Source of the DNA: Mariannaea sp. PMI_226
Taxonomy: Eukaryota > Ascomycota > Sordariomycetes > Hypocreales > Nectriaceae
DNA length: 64,000 nt
Direction of reading: 5' to 3'
NCBI GenBank assembly: GCA_024336345.1
Contig: JANFOG010000002.1
Coordinates: 4,154,001-4,218,000 of the forward strand
Below, one piece after another: positions 1-11,819 of this stretch (its first letter is position 1; every line of letters begins with the position of its first letter). The notes under the pieces were generated by a model. The model was not told the origin of the DNA, searched no databases, and was given only the letters and a program-made list of their open reading frames with translations. The position numbers were made by a program, and so were the translations under genes.

Positions 1-1
1 T

Positions 2-187
2 GGCTCGATCGTCTATGCCAGCAAGATCCCAGAGCGTTGGTGTCCGGGTATGTTTGATTATGTAGGAGGCAGCCATAACCTTTGGCATGCAGCGGTGCTT
101 GGAGGTATCTTGTTCCACTATACAGCCATGCAAGCGTTCTTTGCCAACGCTTTCGGCCGTGCTGAGAGTGGCTGCCCTGGCTACTGA
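2..187 (+). CDS. C-terminal end of a PAQR/hemolysin-III family membrane receptor (partial)
   Basis: The frame is open from the window edge to a TGA at 185-187 and gives the last 61 residues of a protein. It contains a PExxxPGxFDxxGGSHxxWH block followed by a hydrophobic stretch (AAVLGGILFHYTAMQAFF). This is the signature of the final loop and last transmembrane helix of PAQR proteins (adiponectin receptor / fungal Izh type), where the histidines bind a metal ion. Known members are seven-helix membrane proteins linked to zinc and sterol homeostasis or ceramidase-like activity. The start and the first helices lie outside the window, so length and integrity cannot be judged. The family is clear from the motif; which paralogue it is cannot be said. 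Confidence 0.85.
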   Translation, partial: GSIVYASKIPERWCPGMFDYVGGSHNLWHAAVLGGILFHYTAMQAFFANAFGRAESGCPGY

Positions 188-353
188 GGGAGATACACCA
201 GAACTTCCACGCAAAATTCCCCATTCATGAGGTGCATGAACCGCGTCCGGTCCATCCAGGTCCTCAATATGCTATTGATCTATACGCCTCATCAAGAACT
301 TGGCACATCTAAGCAACCAATCCTCAAGTGCTGAGACGATTGGAAGTGATATT

Positions 354-1083
354 TCACCAATTGACGATGAACAACATCAGGATTCCCAACACCAAGTTTG
401 ATACGCGACCCTGATCAACAGCTTGCGATGCCAGCTTGGAAAGACCAATGCTCCCAGTAAGATCCGATATTTCAGCATTCCCCATCTCAGTCGTGGCAGT
501 TGACGACTCTGTTGTTTTCTTTGGATTGAGTGTCGGATCTTCATCAGTTGATGTTTGTTTGGCGATGCCGAGGCTGATAATGGTTGTCTTTGTTACTGTT
601 ACTCTAACGGTGGTTAAAGCATTGCCACCAGCTCTGTGATCAGGGATACGAAACACTGCTGTTTGTTCAGACGCCTCCACATCGTTGTCCATTATCTTCA
701 TGTTAGAGGACTATGGCGCATGGTGGATCTGGAAGGGTGTGTATACAAGGGTGCTATTGGGCTCACCCGGGAGTTGGCAACCGCCACTAACATCATTGGA
801 GTCAACGGCCTCTGGGAAATACTTCTGTGATGACCCGATTAGGACTAAGTCAAGAATGAACGGAAGAGGCAAACGGTACCTTGTCAGTCGCCTGGCTGCC
901 CTCAATACATTGGTCCGTGGAGTCATTGCTGCATGAGAGCCGGTCGAACACCTCACACCATGGCTCTTTACTGTGTTGGGGGAACCGCAGCCGGATTGGA
1001 AACGGAGTTGCGCCAGTCCCAGTGACGACGGTTACTACTGCAAGAGAGAAAAGAGATGCAGCTAAAGTTGCTGTGGAAAGCAT
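354..1083 (-). CDS. Putative small secreted, Cys-containing protein with GPI-like hydrophobic tail
   Basis: Model of three exons: 1083-880, 824-792 and 710-354, giving 197 residues. The first exon starts with a good signal peptide (about residues 1-25, hydrophobic core AASLFSLAVVTVVTG, AxA-like end). Next comes a short region with three cysteines, then a Thr/Ser-rich middle. The last ~14 residues (SNLVLGILMLFIVNW) are hydrophobic up to the stop, as in GPI-anchored precursors. Intron 1 (879-825, 55 nt, GTACCG...CACAG) is needed to leave a frame that stops. Intron 2 (791-711, 81 nt, GTTAGT...ATAG) removes an in-frame TAG, and both sides are in the same frame. I recognise no family. The signal peptide and tail are seen directly; secretion and anchoring are inferred. 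Exon 2 (33 nt) and the second intron are the weakest parts. A truncated protein ending near 711 is the alternative. Confidence 0.5.
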
Positions 1084-2127
1084 GGTTTGGCATGAACGGT
1101 GCCGTTAATGTTGTGGTGCAAGTTGAGTGATGAAGGCCCTTGGGAAACACGCATACTGGAACGATCTGACTGTGGGGAACGACTGTTCGCAGTCGGCAAC
1201 ATTTGCCATTTACTTGACAATATTTTCCTGAAAAATAATACGCATTACAGGCTTAGCATAATTTGGCGTTATTGGATAGGGCCAGTCTTTCGTCAGGTGA
1301 CGAACAGATGGTTTTTTTATATAGGCCCTATAGCATTACATGAACCTACCTACATTAGACTTGGACAAGTCGGCATAGAAGCAGCATAGGTATGGAGTTT
1401 TAGTACATATTAAGCAATTCAAAACATTCATATCTTCATTAATTCATCCAATAAAACCATTACAACCCACCTATGCAAGTAGATACAGGTGTGTCTTTTC
1501 TCGTCTGGCTCGCGGCCGGATTTGTTTCTTGGGCACGTAACGACATTACCACACTAAGAGGTTAGATTTCCAGCTCCTATCCATGCTTCCATGTACCATT
1601 AATTGATCATAATCCGTGTCCTCTTTTTTCCTTGTTTTTTCTTCTTTTTCATAAAAGATATGGGCATCTTCGTTTATTGGGCCTGTTTGAGCACGAGGCG
1701 TTTCCTGGGATGGGGATCTTGAGTCGAGTCAATCATTGGAGACCCTTGTTACCATCGTGCATGTAGTTCTAATGCAGAGCACCCGGTTCTTCCGAGCGGT
1801 GCCTTCACCACCCCGGCAGATCGGATGGAGCCGCGTGCAAAGTGACCGAAAGCCTTGAATGAACTGCATGATGCACCTCCGAGGGTTCACTCTGCAGCAC
1901 GCCTCTCCCGCCCCTGGTTGAACCAGGGCATAGTTTCCTGGTTCATGTGGTAGTTCCTGGACGCTTCAACTTGGAGGGATCTAAGACGAGGGTCCCTGTG
2001 AAGGAGGGTGGCCCATGCTTGAGATAGGCTGGGGGTCTGGCATGTGGCGGAGTAGCATGCCCTCCGCCTTTTCGTCCATGAGTGCGGATTCCTCTGTAGC
2101 TTGCTTCTTGGCAGCTGACGTGAGTAA
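1084..2127. other. Intergenic tract between the small secreted gene and bub2
   Basis: Promoter side of the minus-strand small secreted gene and 3' flank of bub2. ORFs here are short, unlike any family I know, and lack splice partners. Poly-T-rich stretches lie around 1621-1660. Nothing else is supported. Confidence 0.5.
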
Positions 2128-3733
2128 TCAGAGGGCATGAGACACGATCTCAGCGTAGACATCATCGGGAATCTTCTTAATTATTCCAATAGTGACTGAC
2201 TTGACGAGATCAGCGTTCAGCTGCGGGAAAGAACGGAGGACTTTGTTTGGGCTGTAGTTTTCGTTCATTAGCTCTCGATATCCAATAATAATTAAACAAC
2301 AAAAAAAAAACAAGTTAAAGGTACGAGTCGTCAGGCCTACCTTGGAGATTCGAGAATTTGAGCGCGCATTATGGTCAGTTGGGCCACAATGCAGACGATA
2401 TTCAGGTGAGGTCCGTAGGCAAATAAGAAGTCCCAGAGACGCAAAACTTCGGGTAGAGGCGGCGTACAGGCGCACAAAGTCAACACAGAGGGGAAAGCAT
2501 AGATCTCGGCTGAGAGGCCCTTGGCAGTCAGGTACATGCTCAGCTTGGGGTCAACAATAGCTAAAACCTTGTCGACCAAAGCGAGGCCCCGATGAACGCC
2601 GTCCATGGCTCCTCGAATATACCCAGGACATTCGCGGGTAAGTAAGGAATGAAAGGCTACAAAGGCTTCGGCTTCGCTCCGAGCAGCGTATAGAAAAGGT
2701 GCAGCAAGAACATTCATGCCCTGAACGTAGGTACCAGGTTCCAAGGTATTCGTGCCGGTGCTAGAATCTGAGCCCTCGGTGGTGAGGGTCAAGGCACGTG
2801 CCCGATTTCTTGTTGTCGGGGAGGATGTGCTGGTGTGAGACTGGCCGGAGAGGGAGGCACGGCTGCTGCCTGGGCGGCTCTGGCGTTGGTCTTCGCGAGC
2901 ATCGTGAAGCTTCCAAGCGATGGCGTTGAGCAAACGTATGAGACTGGCCTCGCTTACACGCCGGCGAAAGAGCGGGTCGGTGGTGAGTGTTCGGAAGGTA
3001 TCGTTGCGAATCTTGGAGTAGGCGGGCGACGCCCCGCGATGGATGAGGGCGAGGTAGTCATCGGTTGAGAGTATGGGCGCATCGAGAAGAACTAGCCAGA
3101 CGTAGATCCTCAGGGTGGACTGTATGCAAGTAATTAGCAGCGATATTTTGCTAAAACATTTGTGATTCCATGCGAAATCTGGTTTCTCACCATTCCGTCC
3201 TCTTCGCTTTTAACGCCCCCATCAATGACCTTCCAGCGCGCACTCTCCAATGCTCCCATAAAGTCGCCGTCTGTCGGTCCCTCGCGGATAATCTGGTTCA
3301 AAGACAAGTGGCCATGAGAGAAGACTGGCTTCCTCGAGCCCGCACGCTTACTTGCAGTGACAAGATTCATCTGATGGATCAATGGCGGCGTCGCATCACT
3401 GTTGGCACGCCCGCGATGAGGGGAACGGTTGGTTGGGGAAATGGAGACTACAGCGCGCTGGGTAGTACCGCTGCCGCTTCCACTGCCACTGCCACCGTCA
3501 GGCGATGCACGGGTGGGCGAGACATTGCGATGCTGTTCGCGTTGTCGTTGCTGGGAGATGAGGGAAGGAGGGTTATTAGCACGTGCTCCAAGGTTATGTG
3601 CAGATTGAAGACGACGAAGGGCGCGATGGGTGCGCGGCGACGGAGGAGCTTGGAGTTCGGCGGTCAGAGAGGCGGACAGTGAGGGAATCGCCAGTTTGTT
3701 GGATGAGCTGGTGGAGGAAGATGGCTCCGACAT
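2128..3733 (-). CDS. bub2: Bub2/Cdc16-type TBC-domain GTPase-activating protein
   Basis: Exons 3733-3191, 3119-2341 and 2251-2128, with introns 3190-3120 (71 nt) and 2340-2252 (89 nt); phases join cleanly to 481 residues. The TBC domain spans roughly residues 160-420. It carries both catalytic fingers of the family: the IxxDxxR arginine finger (I218, D221, R224) and the YxQ glutamine finger (Y312, Q314, in TYVQGMN). Wording such as YAFPSVLTLCACTPPLPEVL and LWDFLFAYG matches Bub2 (S. cerevisiae) and Cdc16 (S. pombe). In those organisms this subunit works with Bfa1/Byr4 at the spindle pole body to hold the Tem1/Spg1 GTPase off, controlling mitotic exit and septation. The N-terminal ~150 residues and an insert at about 255-305 are Ser/Gly/Pro-rich and disordered, longer than in yeast. 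The start ATG has a fair context and no upstream frame competes. Confidence 0.88.
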
Positions 3734-6700
3734 GGCTCTGGTGGTCCTCTTCGATTAGGAGGGAGGCATTGACAAGCAGGAATGAGTCTAATGGATATGA
3801 TAGATGAGTCGGGATGAGAGAAGCAGAGGGAGGAATATTCAATGTCGATGAATGTGTGAGTCTTGTTGTTCGTACGGGTTCTTAAAAAAAGGTGAAGGCA
3901 ATGGGTGGATGTGACACTGTTTGCGCGTGTGTATGTGTGTATGTGTGTGTGTGTGTGTTTGATGGGTGAATGTGGTGGTGGCTGCTCACAGCAGCGCCCA
4001 AAATCGTTAGCGGGGAGGCTGGAACATTGTGCTCAGCCAGAATGAGGCTGGAAACTGGTGGCATGGTGAGGTGAGGAGCTCAATGTGCCTTTGCGCGTCG
4101 GTTTCGCGTTGGCGTGCTACGTTTTAAAGTTTGAAAGAAGAAAATGAAATTGAGAATATGGTTAACCTGGTGAATTGGGCAAGCTTTCGACTATCAATGG
4201 TTTATTGAAAATGAGACTTTGTTAGTTTTATTTGTTTTGTTTTTGTTTTTTCATGTCTCGCTTTCTTCATTTTCCATTCAATAATTCTGTCTGAGCACGA
4301 GGCACGGAGTATCCTGCTTGGGGCTTTTCAATCTTTATGCCATCGTCCCTCCTCACCAACATGCATATACCCATAGACGTATCAATAAGACTGGTCAGGT
4401 ACTTCACAACCCCTATTGAACGTACCATGCACTCTACAAAGTTGGTATGTGAGTTAGGTAGTGTCGTCGTCATTGGAGTTGGGTGGTTGGGAATCTGGCT
4501 TGTGGCCACGGCCCGGGGGCCAAGCCATGTCAGCCTGGAAAGGCGGCACTAGGGCAGGCCTTGTGCCTTGTCCTAGTGCTAGTGCTAATCTGTACTGTGT
4601 TTGGAGGTACTGAGTGGGCCAGAAACCATTGGGAATTTGGGAACTGGTTGAGCAACGTACCTTGAGCCGGAGTCAGTGAGTTCTAGAAAGAAGATGTCTC
4701 TTTTTGGACAAAGATCTCCAGCATGGATAATCATGGTGGAGTACGTCATAACTCCCTGCGTGCAAGCCATGCCCAAATGTCGAGAGGGAAAAAAAAATCC
4801 ATCATTCGAATAAGACAATGGGGAAAGGGCGGACAAACCCCGACGTTCCGGCACCCGGATTACTATTTGGGCTTATTCAAGCTCCTAACGGATGGACAGA
4901 CTTCACATTTAGGTACCTAGGCGCCTTAGGTATTGTAGGTACTTCCTTTGCCGGCCTTCAAAAAGGGTACCATCAGCACGCCAAGAGACGTTCCTGATAT
5001 CCTCCCTTGTCTAAGGTATACAGTGCCGTCCTCCCTTAGAAAAAGGCAATTTTCTGAAATATCCTTCACCGAGAGCCCATTTATGTCATCTTGTACGAGA
5101 TAGGCCTATGTACCACATACGGAAGCCTAGCACCTCTTTTTTTCTCTCATCCTTTTTTTTCTTTCTTTTTTTCTCAATACATATGCTGGGCAGGCCCAGA
5201 GAGTCCGGCCCCCGGGGTACCACTACATTGTGATGTGATTATGTAAGGGTAGTAGCATTTTCACTGATGAATCAGAGCAGGTACTTACGACGAATTTTCA
5301 ATGGGCCGGGGAATGACATGGAAGGCTCGATTTTCTCTCAACTCCCCGAAGATGCCCACAGTTTTTTTTTTCCCCTTCTTCATATTGGTACATACGAAGA
5401 AGCTTAAATCCGGAAGCTCAAAGTGGCAAGGATTCAACGAACAGTAGATTATTTTTCCTCTTCCTCTTCCGCTTCCATCCTATCACCCAAAACAAAGCTG
5501 AGAATATTATCGCACAATTTAAATAGCTTGAGTTTCTTGTTTGGTTTCGTCCATCGTTCCTCGGGTGCTGCAGACTCTCAAATTTGCTTCCAGACCAAAA
5601 GACAGCGTCAAGGGGAATATACAAGCTCAGGCTAATTACTTTATTGCCATCCGCATGTACCTGACCACAGAGTCCAACCTGCATTTGGTTCATCAAAACG
5701 GAGACACTAACCCTACTATGGAAAGGCGTCGATTGCACCATCAGCGTCTCTCATTGCTCGTTCGTACTACTATTACTACGAGTATAGTACAGTACAGTAG
5801 TCTCTATCACCATGGTTGGTAAAAATCTCTCTCCTTCATCAGGATAGCCACAACCCCCAACCCGGTCCCAACGCGGGGAGAATTTCGTCATCAGGGTGGG
5901 AGGAATGCGGCCCTTTCTGATAGCCTGCCACTTGTGTTCTAAATTCTACGTAATTCTTTTCTCAGCTCACGCCGACGGCCCGGTGCTGCCCCTTCTGTAC
6001 TCATACCGACATCCGCTCGACGTCAGCGCCCCCCCCGTTCTTGGGATGGTTGCTTGATAATTGTAAACATTGATGCTATGTACATTCATAGTGTTATTAA
6101 TGTGATACCTATCTATTATTTTAGCTACTTTACCTACAATAGGATAGGTAGTCAAGTCCCATAATACTAATTCTCGGGGTTGCCTACTGTGGAAGCGATT
6201 GTTATCGAGATCTCCCCTCCTCCCCATCTCTTCCTCCTGTGGCTCCATCCTGCCTTGTCCGTGGCTTTGTAATTCCTCCTTGCTTCTTGTTCTTCTACCT
6301 TTGAACCCACCTCTCGCCACCTTTTGAAAAAATAAATACAGCAGCATTCAAACCCTCTTCTTTTGCTGGTTCTCCCTTTTCCCCCTTTCTCTCCCGTTTC
6401 CTCCCCTTCCAATCATCATATTGTCAGACACACGGATGTTATTTCCCCCTCCCCCTCCCCCACGATTTTCGTCATCTGCCTCTGTTCACACGGGCAAACA
6501 TCAACGCTCAAACCGCACTCCTATTCGCTGGACGCCCACTTCGCATCCCTTTTGGGCATCTCATCCCCCAACAGCTATTCACATGGCCGACTTCCGAAAC
6601 ATAGTGTAGATCCCCCATTTCTACATCCAGACCGCCTCCAAAGCCCTGGTTCTTCTATTGCTCAGCTGCCTTGGTCATCGTGACTGTCAGATCAAAATAA

Positions 6701-7115
6701 TTCGAGCTGAGTACGTGGAGTCGCCGACATCCGTTGTGTGCATACACTGGACGCACCCGCCGCCGATCCAACGCTCGTTTCTCCCTGCCTCTGTGCCCTG
6801 CTCCCCGAAGTCCCCGAAGTCCCCGTCCTCCCTCACAAGTACACAAACAATCGTTTTATTTCGAGATCGTGGTTCTATATCAAACTCCGATGAGCCGCCT
6901 TTGAATTTCTTGGCGACACGCAAGATCGTCTTGTGCCATCAAAACCGTCTCATCTCCCTTTGCCTCATTGGTGGCATAAGACGACATTTGGTATAGACAA
7001 TTCGCCATACCACCACCACCACCACCAACACCCCAGCCCGGCATCAACACTTTAACACCTGATTGCCCAAACCGCAGCCGCCGAGAATCCTTCTCTTCAC
7101 ATTTGCTCTTCAGAA
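3734..7115. other. Divergent intergenic region between bub2 and the sulfate permease
   Basis: About 3.4 kb holding the promoters of two divergent genes. It has a GT microsatellite near 3927-3960, poly-T/poly-C tracts (5130-5170, 6360-6400) and a pyrimidine-rich stretch with CCA repeats (7010-7030) just before the permease ATG, typical of fungal leaders. ORFs of up to about 126 codons occur (for example 5967-6347 minus and 6363-6683 plus). They are low-complexity translations of CT-rich DNA and I do not accept them as genes. Confidence 0.5.
3927..3960. repeat. GT microsatellite
   Basis: Nearly pure GT dinucleotides broken by two ATs, about 190 nt upstream of the bub2 start. A simple slippage repeat with no function implied. 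Confidence 0.8.
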
Positions 7116-9622
7116 ATGCCGGGCATCGCCGCCAAGGTTGGCCATGGCCTAGCCAAGGTTCTTGGCATCAAGCTGGAGAATGAATTCCCCACTCGCTCCG
7201 ACGAGGTGACAAGAGGAGAGTCTGTCCTGTCGACACAGACAAGTGCCTCCTTTGTTGAGAACATCCCTACCTCGTACGAATGGCTCCAGGATCAGGTACC
7301 TTCAGGCCGTGAGGTTGCTGACTACACCAAATCTCTGTTTCCTTTCCTCACATGGATTTCTCACTACAATCTGCAGTGGCTCGCTGGTGACTTGGTGGCA
7401 GGCATCACTATCGGTGCTGTTGTTGTCCCCCAGGGCATGGCCTACGCTATTCTCGCCAATCTCGAACCCCAGTTTGGCCTCTACTCCTCTTTCATCGGTG
7501 GCTTGATCTACTGGTTGTTTGGTACCTCTAAGGATATTTCCATTGGTCCCGTCGCTGTACTCTCCACCGTGGTCGGTAATGTTGTCTCAGACATCCAGGC
7601 TGAGGATCCGAACATTTCTGCACAGGTCATCGCTTCAGCCCTGTCTATTATTGCAGGATGTATTGTCCTCGGCATCGGATTGCTCCGAATTGGCTGGATT
7701 GTCGATCTAATCTCGATTACCTCTCTATCAGCTTTCATGACGGGCTCTGCCATCACCATCTGCGTTGGCCAACTTCCCTCACTCATGGGCATGACTGGCT
7801 TCTCAAGTCGAGACTCACCATATAAGGTCTTCATTAATGTACTCAAACACCTCCCCGACACTAAGCTCGATGCTGCCATGGGATTGTCGGCCCTCTTTTT
7901 CCTTTACCTCATCCGTTTTACGCTGACGACATGTGCTGAGCGCATTCCCAAGCATAAGCGTATGTTCTTCTTCGCCAATACGATGCGAACAGTATTCGTA
8001 ATTTTGCTTTATACACTCATTAGCTATCTTGCCAATCGTTCAAGGCGAGATGATCCAATGTTCAGGATATTAGGAACCATCCCCAAGGGTATGTCCCTTT
8101 TGCTCCAACTCAAGGTTCGATGAGCCTACTAACACAATATCAAATAGGTTTGCGACACATTGGTGTTCCTGAAATGTCTCCCAGTCTGATCTCCAAGTTT
8201 GGCTCATACCTCCCGGCGACAGTCATCGTTTTGCTTGTTGAGCACATTGCCATCTCAAAGTCCTTTGGAAGAGTGAATAACTACACCATCGATCCGTCTC
8301 AGGAAATGGTAGGTATTGGCGTAACCAATATCGTCGGACCATTCTTCGGCGCCTATCCTTCAACCGGTTCTTTCAGTCGCACTGCCATCCAGTCCAAGGC
8401 CGGGGTTCGAACGCCTGCTGCAGGTATCATCGTTGGAGGTGTCGTTCTTCTAGCTATGTACCTCTTGACTGCTGTATTCTTTTACATCCCGAACGCAACT
8501 CTGGCTGCTGTAATTATTCACGCTGTGGGAGATCTTGTCACCCCACCAAATACCGTCTACCAGTTTTGGCGAGTCTCACCCATTGAGGTTTTCATCTTCT
8601 TTGTCGGCGTGTTTGTCAGCATCTTCACCCAGATCGAAGATGGCCTTTATGCCACGGTCTGTCTTTCAGCGGCCGTGCTTCTTTATCGAATCCTCAAAGC
8701 CAGAGGCCGATTCCTTGGCAAAGTCAAAGTTCATTCGGTACTTGGAGATCATGTCATTGGAGATGACCACCGTCAGCTCGTGGGGATGTATGGTACATTC
8801 GATGGCACGGTCACATCAGCGCGAAATGTCTTCCTGCCGCTCGACCATGGCGATGGATCGAATCCTGAAGTGGAAATTGACCATCCTTACCCCGGTATTT
8901 TCATTTATCGCTTCTCTGAGGGCTTCAGCTATCCCAATGCCAACTTTTCTCTGGATTACCTGTCCGAATTTATCCAGGAAAAGACTCGACGAACCAGCGC
9001 CGAAAACTTTGAGCGGCCAGGAGATCGCCCTTGGAACAACCCTGGGCCCCGACAGTCATCTAAGAGGCCTGCAGGTTTGGATGCGGATTACAACCTTCCT
9101 TCCCTGAAAGCAGTCATTCTGGACTTTAGCTCTGTGAACAATGTCGACATTACGTCAATCCAAAGATTGATTGACATTCGAAATCAACTTGACCTGTATG
9201 CCACGCCTAACGCTGTAGACTGGCACTTTGCCTGCATCAACAACAGGTGGACCAAGCGAGCCCTGGTTTCAGGCGGCTTTGGTATTCCTTCCCGGCAAGG
9301 CGAGGATACGGCCACGCACCGATGGAAATCCATTTTCAGTGTGGCAGAAATTGGCGGTAAAGATTCAGCAGCTGCTGTTGCAGAGGATGCAGCCAACCAA
9401 GCGCAAAAAGGAGAACTCTCCGTCATGGATGAAGAATTGGCACTCAATAAGTCCTCAACTGACGAATCAGAATCTGGAATGTCACCAGGAGAGATCACTG
9501 AGAAGTTACTGAGAAAGGGAGCCGTAGTTCACGGATTGGACATGCCTCTCTTCCATGTTGATCTAACGAGTGCTCTACAAAGCGCTATTGCAAATGTTGA
9601 GGGAAGGCCAGAGAGGGTATAG
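7116..9622 (+). CDS. Sulfate permease (SulP family with STAS domain)
   Basis: Exons 7116-8088 and 8148-9622. The 59-nt intron has a perfect TACTAAC branch site, and the product is 815 residues. The SulP block lies near residues 106-150 (VVPQGMAYAILANLEPQFGL, then FGTSKDISIGPVAVLS). Several hydrophobic helices fill about residues 90-510, and a STAS domain lies about 570-700 (AVILDFSSVNNVDITSIQ, followed by a mixed alpha/beta stretch). Length and order fit the fungal high-affinity plasma-membrane sulfate transporters (yeast SUL1/SUL2, Neurospora CYS-14, Aspergillus SutB), which take up sulfate with protons for cysteine and methionine synthesis. Those genes are induced by sulfur starvation through a CYS3/MetR bZIP factor; I did not find a clear site upstream. 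I cannot tell which paralogue it is. The start has a normal context and is preceded by a CT/CCA-rich leader. Confidence 0.93.
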
Positions 9623-10321
9623 AGCAATACTACGGTTTATGACAGAGCAAGTTTAATGACACCACGGCTTGGTCTAGAGGAACGGGGATTTCTTTTGTTC
9701 CTGAAATTTTCTATAGGGTTTCATTTGCATTATTAGCGAGCATTAGGATAAGCGCTGCAGCGTTATATAACGGTTATGAAAGGCTGGAACAGAACAACTG
9801 CCTGGACCATGCCATATGAAGCATAAGCTCTTGACGTCTTCTTGTTAGAGCAATATATCATCACGAGCAAATTGATTACCAAGAAGTCTGCTGCAGGGAG
9901 TCTTTCTTGCGTACTTATATTTGGTACTTGTAATTCATGAACACATGCACACTGCACACACACACATACATAAGCATATATATACACATCTTTGTGAAAT
10001 CAAGGCTTGAGTAATCTGCTCATGGTACTTCAGTTTCGGTGGTATACTTCGTAACGCCCATGGGAGCTATTTAGATTGAGTCACATGATTTCGTGGAACT
10101 CTGGTGGTCCACTTTACGCGTCCATGCATCTTGACTCCACTTGCTCATTGTTCATGCAACTCTCCTCTCCCTATGCAATTCTTCATGTTCGTATTGACAA
10201 TCTGCCATAATCTTCCTTCCGAAGAGTGACCGCCCTATATTTACTCTTGTGTGTTTGTAAAAAGAAACTCCCTCTACCTGTGGCTTTCTGCATGCAGAGA
10301 GACTGTTAGACGACGCCCACT
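9623..10321. other. Intergenic region between permease and WLM protease genes
   Basis: About 700 nt holding the permease 3' region and the promoter and leader of the next gene. A CA-rich simple repeat lies at about 9941-9990. No ORF of note. Confidence 0.55.
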
Positions 10322-11819
10322 ATGGTTGCTGGATGGCAGAGGTTGAATGAGAAGAAGTCTCAGCCCAACCCCAATATTGTCTTCATCAAGCCTCTAGAGG
10401 GGCCTGATGCGAAAATTGCCCAAGATTTTCTCGAAAGAATAGCTGCTCAATGTAGTAAGTGTCCTGTATCCGAAAGCCAATTTTATGGCCTCCCCTCTAA
10501 TCGGCTTCTCATCAACAGGACCAATTATGCGACAGCATCATCTATACGTTACTTCTCTCGAAGAGTATGAGCCAAATCGTGAATTTGTTGGACGCAACTT
10601 CAATGCTGGCGAGGTCGTCCAGCTCGTCCTCAAGTCAGTCAGCACCGGAAGATGGCTTCCCTTCGACTACGTTCAGATGGTCATGATGCACGAACTAGCC
10701 CATTGTAAGCAGATGAATCACTCCAAGGCATTTTGGGCGGTAAGGAACTCGTACGCATCCCAGATGCACTCTCTCTGGTCTGATGGGTACACCGGAGATG
10801 GACTCTGGGGCCGAGGCGCAAACCTAGCCACAGGTGAATGGGAGAAAAACACGGTGCGAGCGGACGAGGTTCTGCCAGAGCACCTTTGTGGAGGCACATA
10901 CCGGTCACGGACGAGAAAGCGAAAGGTGAAGCCGACTCTGACATATCAGGAGAGAAAGGAGAGAAGGATCTTGAAGAAGTTTGGAAAGAATGGCATGGCA
11001 CTCGGAGCAGACGAGGAAACCAAGGTCAAGCTAGAAGGCGGTAAGAAAGTACAGGGGAAACCTCGAGTGGCCGGCAGCGCAAGAGGAAGAGAGCTGCGGG
11101 CTGCAGCGGCATTGGCTCGGTTCGAGAAGCAAAGGGAGGAGTCAGTGCCACTTAAAGAGGAAGACTTGGAAACCGCATCCGAGAGTGAGAGCGAGTATGA
11201 AGATGACGATGCTGCCGGTTCCGACTCCAAAGATGCAGTCGATCTTGATGGCTCACGGTTGGTGGATGGCCAAGGTCGGGGCATGGTCAAGGTGTGCCCA
11301 GACGAGAATGCCGATGACCCTTCAGCAAAGAGCGAGCTTGAGGAACTGCAGAAGGTATTTAGACGGATTAAGAAGGAATCGCCCGAGACTCCAACTTTGC
11401 AAGATATTCGCCAAGCAAAGGCGGCAAATAGAGCCAAGCCAAGGTCTCAAGCCAGCCTCGCGACTGGTGAGCTGAAGCACAGAATCAAGTCGGAGCCGAA
11501 CGGCGAACCCTCAGGAATTGATGTACCGAAGAAGTCAATAGGGGAACCCTCCAAAGCAACTTCTCTTACACTTGACGACTGGGCGGCTGTCGACGGCGGA
11601 GAAGGGAATCATGGCGGCACAGCGTGTTCAATGTGTTCATTCTTCAACCCAAAAGCAGCGGGGACCTGCGCCATGTGCAACAACGTCCTGGACCTTTCAA
11701 AGGGAATCCAGGCATGGCAATGCCAGAGCGATACTTGCAGAAACACTTCGTATCGAAACGCGGAAGACTGTGGAGTATGTGGACTTTGCGGGCAAAGGCG
11801 AGAAGTCTCAAGGGATTGA
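10322..11819 (+). CDS. WLM-domain zinc metalloprotease (Wss1/SPRTN-like) with C-terminal zinc fingers
   Basis: Exons 10322-10454 and 10519-11819, joined across a 64-nt intron (GTAAGT...AACAG), giving 477 residues. The WLM domain fills about residues 1-150. The catalytic site is HELAHCKQMNHSKAFW, with zinc ligands H102, H106, H112 and the catalytic E103. Wss1 family members cut proteins covalently trapped on DNA and act with SUMO and Cdc48. A charged, disordered middle (about 150-405, with acidic runs ESESEYEDDD) leads to a cysteine-rich end from residue 413. Its first unit is a RanBP2-like finger (CxxC, ten residues, CxxC), followed by WQC...C...CxxC, so probably two zinc fingers. Yeast Wss1 lacks these fingers; such fingers in other proteins bind ubiquitin or RNA. 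The protease family is sure; the DNA-protein crosslink role is by homology. Confidence 0.88.

Noticed and set aside
3301..3359. Possible extra intron in bub2 exon 1 (GTAAGC...AACCAG, 59 nt)
   Set aside because: Removing it shifts the frame and leads to a stop within about 25 codons; reading through keeps the frame into the TBC domain.
9941..9990. CA-rich tract as a possible regulatory site of the WLM gene
   Set aside because: A plain dinucleotide-type repeat 330 nt upstream with no motif structure.
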